64,000 bases of DNA, taken from assembly GCA_004762155.1 (NCBI GenBank), contig SIHP01000013.1, forward strand, positions 62,001-126,000, written 5' to 3'. A model generated the notes under the pieces. The model ran no database searches and was not told the DNA's origin. It saw only the letters and a program-made list of their open reading frames with translations. Of this stretch, positions 42,777-52,938 are shown in pieces; positions within the stretch are counted from its first letter, which is position 1, and every line of letters starts with the position of its first letter. The position numbers were made by a program, and so were the translations under genes. This DNA comes from Flavobacteriaceae bacterium (lineage in GTDB: Bacteria > Bacteroidota > Bacteroidia > Flavobacteriales > Flavobacteriaceae).

Positions 42777-43478
42777 ATGAAATATTTTACATTTTACACT
42801 TTCCTTTTTTTACTAATATCTTCATGTGGACATAATCCAAAAAAGGATGGCGCTATAAAAGTTGTAATTAGCAGTTGTAAATATGATAATAAACAGATGC
42901 TAGACTTAAAAGAATTTGTATTATTAAAAAACAACATAGAAATTAAAACATTTTCTTACGATAAAAATGGAGTAGAAGTTAGTGAACTATATTATGGAGA
43001 CTATGAAATAATATATAAATCTATATTCAACAAATATGAAAAAATTAATTTTAGGATCACTGATCACAAACAAAAGGTAGTAACTCTTTGTATTGACAAA
43101 ATAGATTATAAAAAAAACGATAATATTTTACTTTTAGATGAAATGAAATATGGAGAAATTTTAAGTTTATCTTTTGAATCTCAAGGCTGTTTTCATAATA
43201 CTAAAGAGGAAATAAGATTAAAGAAGACTCAAAATAACATGATTCTATTTTATGATCAAGATGTTATAGAATTATCTAACAAACAATATAAATTAATTAG
43301 AGAATTTGAAATTGAATTAAAAAGTAATCATAACGGTTTGTGCTCATCTAAAGATGAATATAACCTTTATAACAAGCAATCTGGTGAAATTTTTACAATG
43401 AAAGATCAAAGTTGTAGTTGGAATGGGTTTTGGAATCTTATTAAGCTACTTAAACTTGATGAAAGAAAAACAAAATAA
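42777..43478 (+). CDS. Putative lipoprotein, unknown function
   Basis: The 233 residues begin with a signal peptide and lipobox (LLISSCGHNPKKDG, Cys17). Two short hydrophilic domains follow with Cys at SSCKYD and a CSSKDEYNLYN segment near the end, plus SCSWNGFW at the C-terminus. A carboxypeptidase-like beta stretch (YYGDYEIIYKSIFNKYEKINF) is possible. I do not recognise the family. It lies 20 bp after the preceding gene and is probably cotranscribed. Confidence 0.65.
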   Translation: MKYFTFYTFLFLLISSCGHNPKKDGAIKVVISSCKYDNKQMLDLKEFVLLKNNIEIKTFSYDKNGVEVSELYYGDYEIIYKSIFNKYEKINFRITDHKQKVVTLCIDKIDYKKNDNILLLDEMKYGEILSLSFESQGCFHNTKEEIRLKKTQNNMILFYDQDVIELSNKQYKLIREFEIELKSNHNGLCSSKDEYNLYNKQSGEIFTMKDQSCSWNGFWNLIKLLKLDERKTK

Positions 43479-43586
43479 GTTGTATAAAAAAACGAAATTA
43501 TCTCTTTGTTGACTGAAAAAGATAATTTCGTTAAAATAAAGCTTTCGCTTTGCATAGTCTCGGGGGTATTATAAATATTTTGATTA

Positions 43587-43721
43587 TTAAATAACTTCTC
43601 CGTTGTCAATTTCCTGTAAATTGATAATTTTATTTTCAATTACTACTTCGTCATCACTAGTACATGAATAAAACCCAAATACTATTGTTACTATTAGTAA
43701 AATTTTTAAAATGTTTTTCAT
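43587..43721 (-). CDS. Very small lipoprotein, 44 residues
   Basis: ATG at 43721 opens MKNILKILLIVTIVFGFYSC then TSDDEVVIENKIINLQEID, stopping at 43587. FYSC is a good lipobox, and SDDE after the Cys resembles the acidic surface-export signal of Bacteroidetes lipoproteins. The length is too small for a folded domain, so it may be a truncated lipoprotein or a small surface peptide. It is convergent with the lipoprotein at 42777. Confidence 0.5.
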   Translation of the reverse strand: MKNILKILLIVTIVFGFYSCTSDDEVVIENKIINLQEIDNGEVI

Positions 43722-44044
43722 AATTGCGTGTCGTTAGTTATTATTAAAACTCCTTTTGTACAATACTAAAACATTTGTAATAGGTTTGGTTTTACTTACA
43801 AATTCATGACTTTCTTTTTAATATAATTACCATAATTACTTAAAAATAAAATGTTTTTGTTCATTGAAATTAAATAGTAAAACTGGTATCAATTTTTAAT
43901 TTTTTTAAAACTTACTTTTAGATTAAATTTTTTATTTATTTGATTATCAATTGTTTTAGCACTTAAATTTACATTGTTTTTTTGAGGTTTCTTTATGGAT
44001 TCCCATAATTAGGAATGTTTTTTTTAAAAAATTGTGCTTTTAGA
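43722..44044. other. Intergenic stretch, no gene seen
   Basis: Very AT-rich spacer of 323 bp between the mini-lipoprotein start and the 3' end of the TonB-like gene. A weak inverted repeat (ATTCC...GGAAT followed by a T tract, about 43997-44025) could end transcription, but I see no coding frame, promoter pair or known RNA. Confidence 0.4.
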
Positions 44045-45010
44045 TTATTCAACAACAAAACTTATTGGTAATACGTAACGAACACTTACATTTTTACCAT
44101 TTTGTTGTCCAGGAATAAATTGTGGTAGCTTTTGTAAAAGCTCTTTTGTATGTTCTTGTAGTTTTAAATGTGGTGCTCTTACTTTTATATCAGAAATATT
44201 TCCAGTAGCATCGATAATAAATCGGGCAAGGATTCTGTATTTTTTTTTATCGAGCCCCAAACAAGTCGTTAAATTTGTATCAAAGTTTTTAGTTACAAAA
44301 GCATTCATTTTTTTGTGAAAAACAATTTTTGCTTCTTCTTTATTTTTTGATGTTGTGTCTTTAAATTTTGGTGGAATTTCAACGATGTTAAAAGAATAAG
44401 GCTGTATCTCTTCAAAAACAACTTCTCCGTCTTCTACATGCGAAATATCTCCCATTATTTCTACCACTTCAACTATACTATCATTCTTACAAAGTGTTGC
44501 TGGTTCGGCTGCTATTGGTAATCCCATTGTGGTATGTTCTTCTTTGATAACAGGCAAAGGTTTTGGTGGTGGTGGAATATTTATTTTTGCTTTTATTATT
44601 GTGTCAACCTTTATTGTATCTAATACTTTTTGAGTTTTTATAATAGTATCTATCAATTCTACTTTTTCTATTTTTTGTTTCTTTCCTTCATCGGTTTTAC
44701 AACTAAACAATGTTGTTCCCATTACAAATAACAGCGCTAAGAGAAATAGTTTTTGAAATGAAAGCTGTGTTACAAATGTTGTTTCTGGAATTTGAATAAC
44801 AATACTATCTAATTGCTTTCTTTTAAAATGTCCGCAAATACGTTTTCCTTTATTTTCAGTGAAAAATTCTTGGATTTCTTTTGCTGATTTTTCTGTAAAA
44901 TCTACTACTGTTTTTGCACAAGAACCACAGAATCTTCCTTTTTCATTGGTGGTCATTTTGTTCCAATCTTCATGGCATGGCTTTGGAATACTAATTTTAT
45001 AGTTTTTCAT
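44045..45010 (-). CDS. Energy transducer TonB-like protein with N-terminal Cys motif
   Basis: 321 residues. The N-terminus (ISIPKPCHEDWNKMTTNEKGRFCGSCAKTVVDFT) carries a CxxC (FCGSC) typical of a Bacteroidetes family. One membrane helix lies near 85-105 (LFLLALLFVMGTTLFSC), followed by a Lys/Pro-containing periplasmic linker (NIPPPPKPLPV). A TonB C-terminal domain begins about 240 (YRILARFIIDATGNISDIKVRAPHL). The C-terminal domain would contact TonB boxes of outer-membrane receptors. The cytoplasmic CxxC segment has no known role. The gene is solitary. Confidence 0.82.
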   Translation of the reverse strand: MKNYKISIPKPCHEDWNKMTTNEKGRFCGSCAKTVVDFTEKSAKEIQEFFTENKGKRICGHFKRKQLDSIVIQIPETTFVTQLSFQKLFLLALLFVMGTTLFSCKTDEGKKQKIEKVELIDTIIKTQKVLDTIKVDTIIKAKINIPPPPKPLPVIKEEHTTMGLPIAAEPATLCKNDSIVEVVEIMGDISHVEDGEVVFEEIQPYSFNIVEIPPKFKDTTSKNKEEAKIVFHKKMNAFVTKNFDTNLTTCLGLDKKKYRILARFIIDATGNISDIKVRAPHLKLQEHTKELLQKLPQFIPGQQNGKNVSVRYVLPISFVVE

Positions 45011-45202
45011 AGTTATTTGTTTAGACTCTGATTCATAACAATATGTGTTCCAAAAAAAAAGGTAAAATATTAAATAATATACTTTTTATAAAAGAAAAAC
45101 AGATCTCATTGTTCTCGATACCCGCTACTGACTAAAACCAAAGTAAAATTTTATAACGTTATTTTTTTTTAATACTTGAACTAACATTGCTTAATTGTAT
45201 TC

Positions 45203-45297
45203 GCGTTAGGGATTGAAGTGGCATCCTTTTTATTTTTATCATTAAAAAAATAAAAAGATATAACGGAAAGCCCGACCTTTAGGTAACGCCCAAAAAA
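45203..45297 (+). repeat. Dispersed hairpin repeat, family E, copy 1
   Basis: The element runs from GCGTTAGGGATTGAAGTGG through an AT-rich hairpin (TTTTTATTTTTATC and its near-complement) to GGAAAGCCCGACC and ACGCCCAAAAA. A second copy in opposite orientation is at 53173-53274, with the same outer blocks and a different hairpin. It lies alone in the 306-bp gap between two genes. I recall the same motif in other flavobacterial genomes. Confidence 0.7.
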
Positions 45298-45316
45298 TTA
45301 ACTATAAGAACTAAAA

Positions 45317-46174
45317 CTATTTTTTGCTTCTAACACTTTCTATAAGAACTGTTGCTAAAATTAAACCTCCACCAACGTAGGTATTTATTGTTGGGATTTC
45401 ATTTAAAAATAAAAACGCGATAATTATACCAAAAATTGGTTGTGCGCTACTAATTATACTTGTTGTAGACGCAGAAAAGAATTGTAATGAATGTACCATT
45501 AAACTGTGTCCGATTGCTGTCGTTACAAAGGCTAATACTACAATATAAGGCCATTGTGTTTGTATACCAGAACTATCCATAAAAAACAAAACTGGACTTA
45601 AACAAACGGTAATAACAACTGTTTGATAAAACATAAGTACAATACCATTGTATTGCGTTACATATTGTTTTAAAATTAAAATTCTTATAGTATAACATAA
45701 CGCAGATAACAACCCAAATAAAACTCCTTGAACTGTGGTACTTTCTATATTAAATTCTGGCGATAAGACGTAAACACCTAACAATACTAATATTGCCAAA
45801 ACAATATTCATTGGATCGAATTTTAGCTTTAGAAACAAAGGTTCTAAAAAAGCAACCATTACTGGAAATGTGTATAAAGACAGCATACCAATAGCCACAT
45901 TGGCCATTTTTAAAGCATAAAAATAAGTAACCCAATGTGCGCCCATAAAAATTCCGCCAACTATAAACGGAACCAAGTGTTTTTTTGATTTTAATTGAAT
46001 ACTATCTTTTCTAATCTTACAAAAAATGAATAGAAAAACCATGGCTAATGCTGCACGAAACCAAATAATAACTTCAGATGGCATAGCAATATACCTACCC
46101 AAAGCACCAGATGTGCTTACTAAAAAAGCAGATAATAATAATCCTAATACATTTTTAATATGATTGTTTTCCAT
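45317..46174 (-). CDS. EamA/DMT family transporter
   Basis: This 285-residue inner-membrane protein has ten predicted helices in two EamA repeats (about 5-135 and 145-280). Typical features are FIVGGIFMGAHWVTYFYALKMANVAIGMLSLYTFPVMVAFLEP in the first repeat and SAQPIFGIIIAFLFLNEIP in the second. These proteins export amino acids or other metabolites; substrate cannot be read from sequence. No operon partner is obvious. Confidence 0.88.
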   Translation of the reverse strand: MENNHIKNVLGLLLSAFLVSTSGALGRYIAMPSEVIIWFRAALAMVFLFIFCKIRKDSIQLKSKKHLVPFIVGGIFMGAHWVTYFYALKMANVAIGMLSLYTFPVMVAFLEPLFLKLKFDPMNIVLAILVLLGVYVLSPEFNIESTTVQGVLFGLLSALCYTIRILILKQYVTQYNGIVLMFYQTVVITVCLSPVLFFMDSSGIQTQWPYIVVLAFVTTAIGHSLMVHSLQFFSASTTSIISSAQPIFGIIIAFLFLNEIPTINTYVGGGLILATVLIESVRSKK

Positions 46175-46216
46175 GGTATTTTTATAAAAATTGATAGTAT
46201 ATAAAACCTGTAAAAA

Positions 46217-46762
46217 TTACTTGTTTTTGCTACTAAATCGTTTCACAAAAATACAGCTTATTACATACAAAAAACTAGGAATACCAATCCAAATAAGTTC
46301 ACTTTTTAATACACGTATTCCTTTTTCTCCAAAAAAACGTGCTACACCAATTGGAGAAACCTGTATTGGCCTCCATGGAAAAAAATAACGAGTATCATTA
46401 AAAGGAGAGAAAAAAGCAACACCTAATCCGCCAGTTGTTAATGCATCTAAAACACCATGAGAAATAGTACATGCAGCAAAAAACAAACTATATAAAAGTC
46501 CTGTTTTTGTAAAAAATAGTTTGCTGTAAAATAATAATGTTATTAAAAAACCTAAAAAAATTGCAAACACAATGGAATGCGAAAAACCTCTATGTCCCCA
46601 AAAACTATTATAATTAATATGGAAACTGAAACCAATTACATCAGCATCTGGAAGAATAGCGCATAAAATACCTAAAATCCAGAATTTATAACTTCTTAAG
46701 TTTTTAGAAAAACTATGTCCTAAACCAATTGCAACAACTGCATGTCCGAAAATTGATGCCAT
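46217..46762 (-). CDS. YdjM/DUF457 membrane-bound putative metal-dependent hydrolase
   Basis: The 181 residues have about five helices. The family motif is present: MASIFGHAVVAIGLG, AILPDADVIGF and HRGFSHSIVFAIFLG, with SHGVLDALTTGG later, supplying His and Asp residues for a metal site in the membrane. Members of this family are called hydrolases by similarity, and their substrate is unproven. It lies 1 bp upstream of the TlpA-like gene's stop region and is probably cotranscribed after it. Confidence 0.85.
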   Translation of the reverse strand: MASIFGHAVVAIGLGHSFSKNLRSYKFWILGILCAILPDADVIGFSFHINYNSFWGHRGFSHSIVFAIFLGFLITLLFYSKLFFTKTGLLYSLFFAACTISHGVLDALTTGGLGVAFFSPFNDTRYFFPWRPIQVSPIGVARFFGEKGIRVLKSELIWIGIPSFLYVISCIFVKRFSSKNK

Positions 46763-46763
46763 A

Positions 46764-48131
46764 TTATTCTTCTAATAAAGCTTCGATTATTTTTTGTGTT
46801 TTTTTAGAAGAAATTTTTTCAATTTCTATGTCAGTTGGAACTCCTTTTTTAGAGATGATAACTGTGCTTGGTAAAGCTGTAATGTTGTAGGCTTTTATAA
46901 ACTTTAGTTTTGGACTGTCTAAAAACAATTGATTTCCTTGAATGTTTTGTTCTTTTAAAAGGACTAACCAGTCTTCATATTGTTCTTTTTTATCTATTGA
47001 AATTGATACAAAAGCTATATTTTTTTCTTCAAATTTTGCTTGTAGTTTATCCAAGTCTTTAAAACGCTTTTCACAAGTTTTACAACGGTTTGTCCAAAAA
47101 TTTATAAAGATGTATTTTCCTTTATATTTTACCAATTGTTCTTGCTCTCCATTAGCATTTTTAAATTTAAACTTAGATAAGTTTTTTTCAGCCTCAACTT
47201 GCCTTATCTCATCGTACTTTTCTTTGGCTTTCGTTTCTAATTTTATATCCTGAGAATGAAGCTTTATTAACCTGTAATAATCTCTAGCATTAACCTCTTT
47301 TGTATTGATTAGATAATACAAACTTTCTAAAACACCTTGCTTTAAACTTGGTATTCTTATGTCGTTAATTAATTGATTCATCATGCCATAATCTTTAGCA
47401 TTTTCAATATCTTTTTTCCATTTTAAAATGGTTAGTTCTTTATATGAATTATACTTTTCGTATAGTTGATTATTTTGAAAATGAATATGATTTAAAGGCT
47501 CTAAGAAATAAGAAGACGGAGCTAAACTGTCTTTATATTGGTAGTGTTTTTTTGCTCCTTCGTATTTTAATAAATCTAAAGAATAAGCATATTGAAGGTT
47601 TTTCATTTCTTCATCTACAAACTTTTTATCAAGCTGTCCGGAAAAAAGAGTTCCATAATTTTCTTTATACAAGCGATCTAGCTTATCTAAATACTTGTTT
47701 TCATCACCTTCATAAAATTCCTTTTTATAATAGGTATTTACCTTCCCTTTTTTGTTTATAAAATGGGATTTTTTATTTAGTAAATACGTATTTATGTAGG
47801 CTCCTTCTCCAGTAAAAGTTAATGATTTATAAAAATTTTCATTATCAAAAGAAATAGTTATATCATCTGTTGGTTTTAAATATAAAACCACAACATTTTC
47901 GTCTTTTTTAAGCAGGTAATATCCTTCATCAAAACCTAAATAATCTACAACAAAACTATTTTCTTTTTCTATAATTGATTTTAACACCTCATCATCAATA
48001 CTAGATAAATATACCTTTTTATTAATGGTGTCGTTTTGTATTTTAAATGTTAATTTTTGGCTACTAACAGTTATAGTTGCCAAGAATAGTATATAAAAAA
48101 TTATACTTTTTGTTATTGTAATTTTTTCCAT
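46764..48131 (-). CDS. TlpA-like thioredoxin-fold periplasmic protein
   Basis: The 455 residues have a signal peptide (to TVSSQ), a DUF4369-like N-terminal region and a helical middle. The thioredoxin domain begins about 325 (KFKFKNANGEQEQLVKYKGKYIFINFW), with active site CKTC in TNRCKTCEKRFKDL. The cis-Pro loop is ITALPSTVIISKKG. Such Bacteroidetes proteins reduce disulphides in exported proteins or cytochromes. CKTC departs from the commoner CxPC, so redox potential may differ. It immediately precedes the DUF457 gene. Confidence 0.87.
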   Translation of the reverse strand: MEKITITKSIIFYILFLATITVSSQKLTFKIQNDTINKKVYLSSIDDEVLKSIIEKENSFVVDYLGFDEGYYLLKKDENVVVLYLKPTDDITISFDNENFYKSLTFTGEGAYINTYLLNKKSHFINKKGKVNTYYKKEFYEGDENKYLDKLDRLYKENYGTLFSGQLDKKFVDEEMKNLQYAYSLDLLKYEGAKKHYQYKDSLAPSSYFLEPLNHIHFQNNQLYEKYNSYKELTILKWKKDIENAKDYGMMNQLINDIRIPSLKQGVLESLYYLINTKEVNARDYYRLIKLHSQDIKLETKAKEKYDEIRQVEAEKNLSKFKFKNANGEQEQLVKYKGKYIFINFWTNRCKTCEKRFKDLDKLQAKFEEKNIAFVSISIDKKEQYEDWLVLLKEQNIQGNQLFLDSPKLKFIKAYNITALPSTVIISKKGVPTDIEIEKISSKKTQKIIEALLEE

Positions 48132-48176
48132 TTTTATAATTAAGAAATTGCTTTTCTCAAAGCAATAACATTTATT

Positions 48177-49334
48177 TTATTCATTTATTATAGGCAGAAA
48201 ACCATTTTCATCTAAAGCTTTTATAATTCCTTTTAATAAAATCTTATTTTGGAAACTTATAATATATTTTCTACTATTTTCTTTTTCTGATATAATTAAA
48301 TTTTTGTCTTTTAATTTTTTAAGATTTCTTGATATTTCTGCACTATGCTTTCCTTTAAAAATAGCTTTTAAATCCGAAGCTTGAAATACTTGTTTTTTTA
48401 TTGCTATTTGTAATACCTGAAATTCAATATCATTTATTTGTCCATTTTCTTTTGAATATAAAATTGCTTTTGATAAAATATTTTTACTTAAAAAAGAATA
48501 ATCTAATAACTTATCTATTTTTTCAATTTCTGTTTTTAAACCGCTCAATACATATTCACACCATGTTATCAATCCTTTTTTCGTGCCAGTATCTGCTTTA
48601 GATAAATATTTGTAATACAAATCTCTATCATTACAAAAAACAGCAGTAGGATTAACTATTCTACCCATATTTACATTAAAACCTTGTTTAACTAACATTG
48701 CATAGGTAAATAAACGTACCGTTCTTCCATTTCCATTAGCAAAAGGATGCACCCAAACAAAACGGTGATGAGCAAGTGCCGTTTTTAATAAGTCATATTT
48801 AGGTGGATGATTTTCTGATATAAAATTAAATAACTCATCCATATATCCATCAATTTGAAATGGAGCAGGAGGCTTATGTAATGCATTTGTTATACTTATA
48901 TCGTGATTTCTATAAAAACCAGGTCTTTTATCTCCTTCTCCAATTGGCGGTGGTGTTAAATCTTTTACTATATGTTTATGTAATTCACTTATAAAAATTT
49001 TATTTATTTCAATATCTTCAATGTGCTCATCTATAAAAGACATTGATCTTTCAATATTTTGAATTTCTAAAATGTTTTCATTTACTATTTCACCATTTTC
49101 AGATTTGTTCTCTATAAAATCAGTTATCGTAGTGTTATTTCCTTCAATACGAGCAGAACCAATACTTTCTAACGTATGGAAAATATTTTTTAATTGAAAA
49201 AATATTTTAGGATGTGTTGAACCTCCCAATTCTTTTCTTCTTAAATAATCTAACTCGATAATTAAATCGGTAATAGTAGAACCAAAATCAGGCTTTACCA
49301 ATTCTAAATCATAATGTATAAACTTTGACATCAT
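48177..49334 (-). CDS. Fic domain protein with N-terminal inhibitory helix and C-terminal winged helix
   Basis: 385 residues. Fic enzymes AMPylate target proteins. The active-site motif HPFANGNGRTVRLF lies near residue 195. An inhibitory helix with the class II motif (S/T)xxxE(G/N), here SARIEGNNT near residue 58, sits before it and would block ATP until relieved. The C-terminal part (from about 300: QVLQIAIKKQVFQASDLKAIF and HSAEISRNLKKLKDKNLIIS) is a winged helix that may bind DNA for autoregulation. The start is at the first of two Met codons. No antitoxin gene is adjacent, as expected for class II Fic. Confidence 0.9.
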   Translation of the reverse strand: MMSKFIHYDLELVKPDFGSTITDLIIELDYLRRKELGGSTHPKIFFQLKNIFHTLESIGSARIEGNNTTITDFIENKSENGEIVNENILEIQNIERSMSFIDEHIEDIEINKIFISELHKHIVKDLTPPPIGEGDKRPGFYRNHDISITNALHKPPAPFQIDGYMDELFNFISENHPPKYDLLKTALAHHRFVWVHPFANGNGRTVRLFTYAMLVKQGFNVNMGRIVNPTAVFCNDRDLYYKYLSKADTGTKKGLITWCEYVLSGLKTEIEKIDKLLDYSFLSKNILSKAILYSKENGQINDIEFQVLQIAIKKQVFQASDLKAIFKGKHSAEISRNLKKLKDKNLIISEKENSRKYIISFQNKILLKGIIKALDENGFLPIINE

Positions 49335-49513
49335 TTAACAATTAAGCAATTCAACATTTAACAAATATATCTAATAATTAAGCTTAAAACACTGTGCTTA
49401 AACATTTATGTGTCAACAACAACAACAACATGATTTAACAAATCAAAACATTGTTTATTAACAAACCCTTTGAAGTTATTAACAAATCGACAACCTTATT
49501 AGTTATATACTTA

Positions 49514-52500
49514 TTACACCTTTTGCAATACTTTTAACGCTGTGTTTACTGAATCAATTTTTATAAAAGTGATTAATAAACGTAAGCCTTTTTTACTTTC
49601 TTTTTCTTTCATAACGCAACTTTTCGGATTCTTTTGAACGTATTTTAACATTCTAGAAAATGCGTCGGTTTGATAAAAATCACTTTGTTGATTCGCTACA
49701 AAATACCCAATCATTCTTTTTTTCTTTAGAATTATCTTCTCTAAACCTAATTCTTTCGCTAACCATTTGATGCGAACACTATCTAAAAGATCAACAACTT
49801 GCGTTGGAATTTCTCCAAATCTATCTATAATTTCACTTTCAAACGTTACTAAATCAGCTTCATTGTTTAATTCGCCCAATTTATTGTATAAATTCAATCG
49901 CTCTGATACTGAATTGACATAATCATCTGGAAATAAGATCTCAAAATCGGTATCAATAGTTACGTCTTTTACATATTCCTTTGGCTCATTTTCATCAACA
50001 GGATATAAATCTTTAAATTCATTTTCTTTTAACTCTACAATAGCTTCTTCCAAAATTTTCTGATACGTATCAAAACCAATATCATTCATAAATCCGCTTT
50101 GTTCACCACCTAACAAATCTCCAGCACCACGAATCTCCAAATCTTTCATTGCAATATTTAAGCCACTTCCTAATTCCGAGAACATTTCTAAAGCCGTAAT
50201 ACGCTTACGCGCATCGTCCGTCATCATATGATATGGCGGTGTTATGAAATAACAAAATGCCTTTTTATTAGAACGACCAACACGTCCACGCATTTGGTGT
50301 AGATCAGATAATCCGAAATTATTAGCGTTGTTTATAAAAATGGTATTTGCATTTGGTACATCCAATCCACTTTCAATAATTGTAGTAGAAACCAATACAT
50401 CAAATTCCCCATTCATAAAACCAAGCATCAATTCCTCTAACTTTTTACCTTCCATTTGTCCGTGACCAATTCCTATTTTGGCATCTGGAACCAAACGTTG
50501 TAACATGCCGGCAACTTCTTTAATATTTTCTATTCTATTATGAATAAAAAATACTTGTCCGCCACGGGAAATCTCATACGAAATTGCATCTCGCATCGTT
50601 TCTTCGTTTAAACGAACCACATTTGTTTCAATAGGATGACGGTTTGGCGGCGCCGTTTTTATTACCGATAAATCTCTTGCTGCCATCAAACTAAATTGCA
50701 ACGTACGCGGAATTGGTGTAGCCGTTAAGGTTAACGTATCTACATTTTCCTTAATCGTTTTTAACTTGTCTTTTACAGCAACACCAAATTTTTGCTCTTC
50801 ATCAATAATTAAAAGCCCTAAATCTTTAAAATTAACGCGTTTATTGGTTAATTGATGTGTTCCTATAACAATATCTATACTTCCGTCTGTAACACCTTCT
50901 AAAACCGTGTTTTTTTGCTTTGTAGTTCTAAATCGGTTTAAATAATCTATCGTTACTGGAAAATCTTTTAATCGTTCCGAAAAAGTTTTAAAATGTTGAA
51001 AGGCTAGGATAGTGGTTGGTACCAAAACAGCTACTTGTTTTCCGTTATCTACAGCTTTAAAAGCGGCACGAATAGCAACTTCTGTTTTTCCAAAACCAAC
51101 ATCTCCACAAACCAAACGATCCATCGGTTGTTCTTTTTCCATATCTGCTTTTACATCTTGTGTAGATGAAAACTGATCTGGTGTGTCTTCAAACAAAAAA
51201 CTTGCTTCCAACTCATGTTGCATATTCGTATCCGGACCAAAAGCAAATCCTTTTTGAAGTTTTCTTTTTGCGTATAATTGAATTAAGTTAAACGCAACAT
51301 GTTTAACACGTGCTTTGGTTTTTTGCTTAACTTTTTTCCAAGCATCGGAACCTAATTTATATATTTTAGGAGCTTTTCCGTCTTTTCCGTTGAATTTAGA
51401 TATTTTATGTAACGAGTGGATACTTACATACAAAATATCGCGTTCGCCATAAATTAACTTAATTGCTTCTTGCTTTTTACCTTCAACATCTATTTTTTGT
51501 AAACCTGCAAAACGTCCAATTCCATGATCAATATGCGTTACATAATCGCCTTTTTCTAAATTGGTTAATTCTTTTAAAGTGATGTTTTGCTTTTTGGCGT
51601 ATCCGTTTTTTAATCGGAATTTATGATAACGTTCAAAAATTTGATGATCTGTATAACAAACCAACTTTTCATCTTCATCTATAAATCCTTCAAATAAAGG
51701 AGAAACGACTGTTTCATAATGTACTTCTTCATCTGCATCTTCAAAAATATCATGAAAACGTTGTGCTTGTTTTTCATTCGCACAAAAAATATAGTTGCTA
51801 TATCCTTTATCGTGATGTACGTTTAAATCTTCAATTAATAAATTGAATTGCTTGTTAAAAGAAGGTTGTGAACGTATGTTGAATTTTACATTTCTACTTT
51901 TTTCTGAAACCGAACTTTTACTTCCAAAATACGCCACTGGAAAATCTTGTAATTGATTCATAATTAAATCGCCATTACAAAATAATTCTTCTGGTTTTGA
52001 ATGCTTTACTTCTTTGGATAGTTTCTCGTATTCTACCAAAGCTCTATGATAAAACTTGTCTAAATTTCCTTTTAATATTTCTTGATTTTTAACAAACAAT
52101 ACCGTTTTAGCCGAAATATACTTTAAAAAACTCTCCCTATTTTCTTCCAAGGTTTTATTTTCTACATTTGGCATAATGCTCACTTTGGTAAGCTTTTCGT
52201 TAGACAATTGTGTTTCTACATCAAACGTACGAATGCTATCTACCTCATCTCCAAAAAACTCAATTCTATACGGTTCGTTGTGCGAATAAGAAAATACATC
52301 TATAATTCCACCACGAACAGAAAACTCTCCCGCTTCCGTAACAAAATCTACACGATTAAATTTGTATTCGAATAAAACTTCATTAATAAAATCTAGCGAC
52401 ACATTTTCGCCAACCGCAATTTTTAACGTGTTTTTTTCCAGTTCTTTTTTCGTCACTACTTTTTCAAATAGAGCAGTAGGATAGGTAACAATAATCGCTG

Positions 52501-52852
52501 GTTTTTTTCGCGAATTAATTCGGTTTAAAACCTCAGCACGTAATAAAACATTGGCGTTATCGGTTTCTTCTATCTGGTATGGTCTGCGATACGAACCTGG
52601 ATAAAACAATACGTTTTTATCGCCCAACAATTGTTCTAAATCGTTTAGGTAATACGCCGCTTCTTCTTTGTCGTTAAAAACTAACAAATACGGTTTATCG
52701 GCTTGTTTAAAGGTTTCAGAAATAACAAAAGACAACGACGATCCGACCAAATTCGATATTTGAAAATGGTTTTTATCGTGTTGTAAGGCGGATAAAATCT
52801 GCGTTGTTTTAGCAGATTTTAAATAATGATTAACAATCGTTTGCTTGCTCAA
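49514..52852 (-). CDS. mfd: Transcription-repair coupling factor Mfd
   Basis: The 1112-residue DNA translocase removes stalled RNA polymerase and recruits UvrA. It has the N-terminal UvrB-homology region, the RNA-polymerase-interacting domain (LEKGDYVTHIDHGIGRFAGL near 425), and helicase motifs (MDRLVCGDVGFGKTEVAIRAAF, LLIIDEEQKFGV, LTATPIPRTLQFSL, GRVGRSNKKAFCY). The C-terminal TRCF domain follows. Length is close to the usual 1100-1150. It is read from ATG 52852 and is followed only by the Fic gene after about 180 bp. Confidence 0.96.
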   Translation of the reverse strand: MSKQTIVNHYLKSAKTTQILSALQHDKNHFQISNLVGSSLSFVISETFKQADKPYLLVFNDKEEAAYYLNDLEQLLGDKNVLFYPGSYRRPYQIEETDNANVLLRAEVLNRINSRKKPAIIVTYPTALFEKVVTKKELEKNTLKIAVGENVSLDFINEVLFEYKFNRVDFVTEAGEFSVRGGIIDVFSYSHNEPYRIEFFGDEVDSIRTFDVETQLSNEKLTKVSIMPNVENKTLEENRESFLKYISAKTVLFVKNQEILKGNLDKFYHRALVEYEKLSKEVKHSKPEELFCNGDLIMNQLQDFPVAYFGSKSSVSEKSRNVKFNIRSQPSFNKQFNLLIEDLNVHHDKGYSNYIFCANEKQAQRFHDIFEDADEEVHYETVVSPLFEGFIDEDEKLVCYTDHQIFERYHKFRLKNGYAKKQNITLKELTNLEKGDYVTHIDHGIGRFAGLQKIDVEGKKQEAIKLIYGERDILYVSIHSLHKISKFNGKDGKAPKIYKLGSDAWKKVKQKTKARVKHVAFNLIQLYAKRKLQKGFAFGPDTNMQHELEASFLFEDTPDQFSSTQDVKADMEKEQPMDRLVCGDVGFGKTEVAIRAAFKAVDNGKQVAVLVPTTILAFQHFKTFSERLKDFPVTIDYLNRFRTTKQKNTVLEGVTDGSIDIVIGTHQLTNKRVNFKDLGLLIIDEEQKFGVAVKDKLKTIKENVDTLTLTATPIPRTLQFSLMAARDLSVIKTAPPNRHPIETNVVRLNEETMRDAISYEISRGGQVFFIHNRIENIKEVAGMLQRLVPDAKIGIGHGQMEGKKLEELMLGFMNGEFDVLVSTTIIESGLDVPNANTIFINNANNFGLSDLHQMRGRVGRSNKKAFCYFITPPYHMMTDDARKRITALEMFSELGSGLNIAMKDLEIRGAGDLLGGEQSGFMNDIGFDTYQKILEEAIVELKENEFKDLYPVDENEPKEYVKDVTIDTDFEILFPDDYVNSVSERLNLYNKLGELNNEADLVTFESEIIDRFGEIPTQVVDLLDSVRIKWLAKELGLEKIILKKKRMIGYFVANQQSDFYQTDAFSRMLKYVQKNPKSCVMKEKESKKGLRLLITFIKIDSVNTALKVLQKV

Positions 52853-52938
52853 CGGTAATAATTTTAAGCAAAGGTAAAATTATTATTTGTACTGTATAGT
52901 TTTAGTTTTGATTCAAACGGGTTTTTAGCAATCTTATT

